From the NCBI GenBank assembly GCA_001599755.1, contig BCHX01000003.1, forward strand, positions 4,363,782-4,427,781: a stretch of DNA of 64,000 bases, read 5' to 3'. How positions within the stretch are numbered: the stretch's first letter is position 1; every line of letters starts with the position of its first letter. The notes under the pieces are model-generated. The model did not search any database. It was not told the DNA's origin and worked only from the letters and a program-made list of their open reading frames with translations. Shown piece after piece: positions 62,484 to 64,000 of this stretch. The position numbers and the translations under genes were made by a program. This DNA is from Gliomastix tumulicola. Taxonomy: Eukaryota > Ascomycota > Sordariomycetes > Hypocreales > Bionectriaceae.

Positions 62484-62901
62484 AGGAGTGCAAAGGCCCT
62501 GGATCGTACTCATGGAGATGGGTAGAGATGGCTAGCTGAGATTATAGCCTGGTTGAAGCATTTTGGATGGAGAGCATCGGAATGATGATTCAGTAAGCGC
62601 CCACATGGGGAGAGTCTGTCAGGCGCTTCCATAAGGCATGACCCTGCCAAGCAGAGTCGTCGCGGCGGCGGACGATATTAGTATGCTATCATGTCGCTTG
62701 GTATTGGCGCTAATACATTATCGACTTCATTGTAGAGGGCTGGCTACGAGCCCTAATGCCGTACCGTCCACCAGATATGAGACCACAAAGTCAGCAATGG
62801 ATCGAAGTTCATATACTTCAAGACCAAAGTTGGCATGCAAATTAGCAGCCAGGGATGGCCAAATCTAAGGTAATCTTGTGGATAACAGAGACCAGGGGTT
62901 A
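62484..62901. other. spacer between convergent genes
   Basis: No gene supported; 3' flanks of the copper-fist and oxidase genes. Confidence 0.5.
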
Positions 62902-64000
62902 CTACCACAGCGCCATGACGCCAATCATGACAGTAGCAATCACGGCAGGACAATAGCCCGCCATCAAGCTCATTGCTCCGCTACTATCTATGGTTTTGTT
63001 GTATTGTCCAACTAGGGCAGGAAGTTGGTCCCCGCCTTCGACAAGGACCATCGCCATGCCAACCTATGATTTCAGTGTCAGCAGGTTAACACCGCATCTA
63101 TCACCGTGAAATCACTTACAACAATGTGCCATTGAAGATGACAATGGAAGAACCACGCACCAGGATTATCCGTGACATATCTAGGTAGCGTTTCTCAGCG
63201 GCGGTGTACAGATTAGGCTCCTCTTGGAAAGACTTACCGGATCGCAGCCCAGCCCTGTGAAGGGAGACCAGTGGTGTCACGATATGGAGGGTCCTGAAGG
63301 TTAATAAGATCCGGTGGGGCATCTGCGATAGCTTCGTACGGGAAGGATCCGACACCGGAACCCAAAACCCAGAATTTATGGCCATGGAGGTGTATTGGAT
63401 GGCCCATCTGCCCGGCTATGTCAGTCTGTCGATCATGAAGACAATCCTTTTAGGCAGAGCTCGAGGGTGAAGTGAACAGAGGGTCGTCTGACGCACCGTA
63501 TCCATGGACTGATTTGAAATGCTCATGATAATGTCGATAGTAGAGTTGATTGGCAAGTGCCTGGTCGTGTTTGAATTCCAGCCAGAGGAGATATCTCCAT
63601 AGACGATAGGGACACTTGGCTCCGTGAACGGTGCGCGGTCAATTACCCACGTCACGACGTCCGTCTGGTTCACTATAAAAACCATGGTTTTGTCGGCTGG
63701 CCCTGACGGCGGCGAATTGTTCTTGTCAAATGGAGAGAGTGCCGAGATATCAAGTAGCGTTGCGTCGGCTTTGGCTGATCCGTTCATGTACATCCAACTG
63801 CCGGCTGGGTCTTCCACTGCATCCATCGTAGAGTTGTTGCCAGTCTAGTTACTCGGGTTTTAGCGTGGTTCTGTAAGCCTCGTGAGTCGATAGAAATGAG
63901 GACACTCACGTCGTATGATACGATCGCTCGCCCTTCTAGGACTTGCTGCATATCGCCACTAGGGAAAGTAGCGAACCTAAGGTAGTAATCCCCAGGCGAC
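62902..64000 (-). CDS. multicopper oxidase (laccase family), 3' part, at least five exons
   Basis: Partial: exons 63063-62902, 63180-63120, 63425-63238, 63844-63497 and one beginning before 63910 that runs off the window. All four introns (56, 57, 71 and 65 nt) have GTAAGT/GTGCGT/GTGAGT-type donors, and joins are in phase. The C-terminal cupredoxin domain carries the copper motifs HPIHLHGHKFWVLG and HCHLQWH; the residue five after the last His, the T1 axial position, is Met (HIVVGM), which fits a lower-potential T1 site. The stop follows VMIGVMALW, a hydrophobic tail that could anchor the protein. The reaction is oxidation of phenols or metal with reduction of O2 to water. The N-terminal domains lie beyond the window. 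Confidence 0.9.

Noticed and set aside
1..64000. CRISPR array, Starship captain (DUF3435), polyketide or NRPS genes, plasmid origin
   Set aside because: None was seen; the organism is a fungus and no tyrosine recombinase or core biosynthetic megasynthase sequence is recognisable in any frame.

Overview
This window is nuclear DNA of a filamentous ascomycete, most likely a Sordariomycete. The signs are short spliceosomal introns (mostly 44-108 nt, with donors such as GTAAGT, GTACGT or GTGAGT, a CTAAC/CTGAC branch point and a YAG acceptor), widely spaced genes on both strands, and typical Pezizomycotina families: a PNP-NACHT-ankyrin NLR, LaeA-like methyltransferases, a copper-fist factor, an Igo-type endosulfine and Tad-like LINE fragments. 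The many broken genes, transposon debris and small lineage-specific genes point to an accessory or subtelomeric compartment. That compartment call is inference.

Layout. 1-9 kb: the edge of a decayed patatin-like/NLR-type gene, a small Cys/Trp-rich protein, then an island of six small, mostly coiled-coil genes (3.0-6.8 kb; one looks MADS-box-like). All isolated ambiguous bases of the window lie in or beside this island. 8.4-19.8 kb: two unrecognised conserved genes, then decayed genes (TPR protein, truncated DUF1752/Reg1-like gene, Tad-type LINE 3' end) and a FlbC-like C2H2 gene broken by one extra C. 20-25 kb: a signalling patch with a three-exon endosulfine gene between an RGS remnant and an RGS gene in opposite orientation, followed by an RBR ubiquitin-ligase pseudogene with two CAG-to-TAG stops. 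26-30 kb: the NLR, with near-identical ankyrin repeats and an assembly gap.

30-44 kb: a second member of the Cys/Trp-rich family, a divergently transcribed methyltransferase/APH-kinase pair, a U1-zinc-finger plus JmjC-like protein with a strict five-residue Asp periodicity, an overlapping membrane-protein/methyltransferase pair, a bZIP-like gene with a perfect 19-bp hairpin upstream, and an unknown gene. 45-55 kb: an unknown gene with a homopolymer frameshift, a disordered protein, a four-exon gene with a methyltransferase-like C-terminus, and a large JmjC protein. 55-61 kb: a LINE remnant, a three-exon coiled-coil gene, an FHA fragment, a frameshifted unknown gene, a small two-exon gene and a broken Tc1/mariner copy. 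61-64 kb: a copper-fist transcription factor tail-to-tail with a multicopper oxidase that runs off the window end, a plausible copper-responsive pair.

Many genes here were rebuilt by joining exons by eye. Coordinates given to the base rest on reading-frame continuity and splice signals, not on transcripts.
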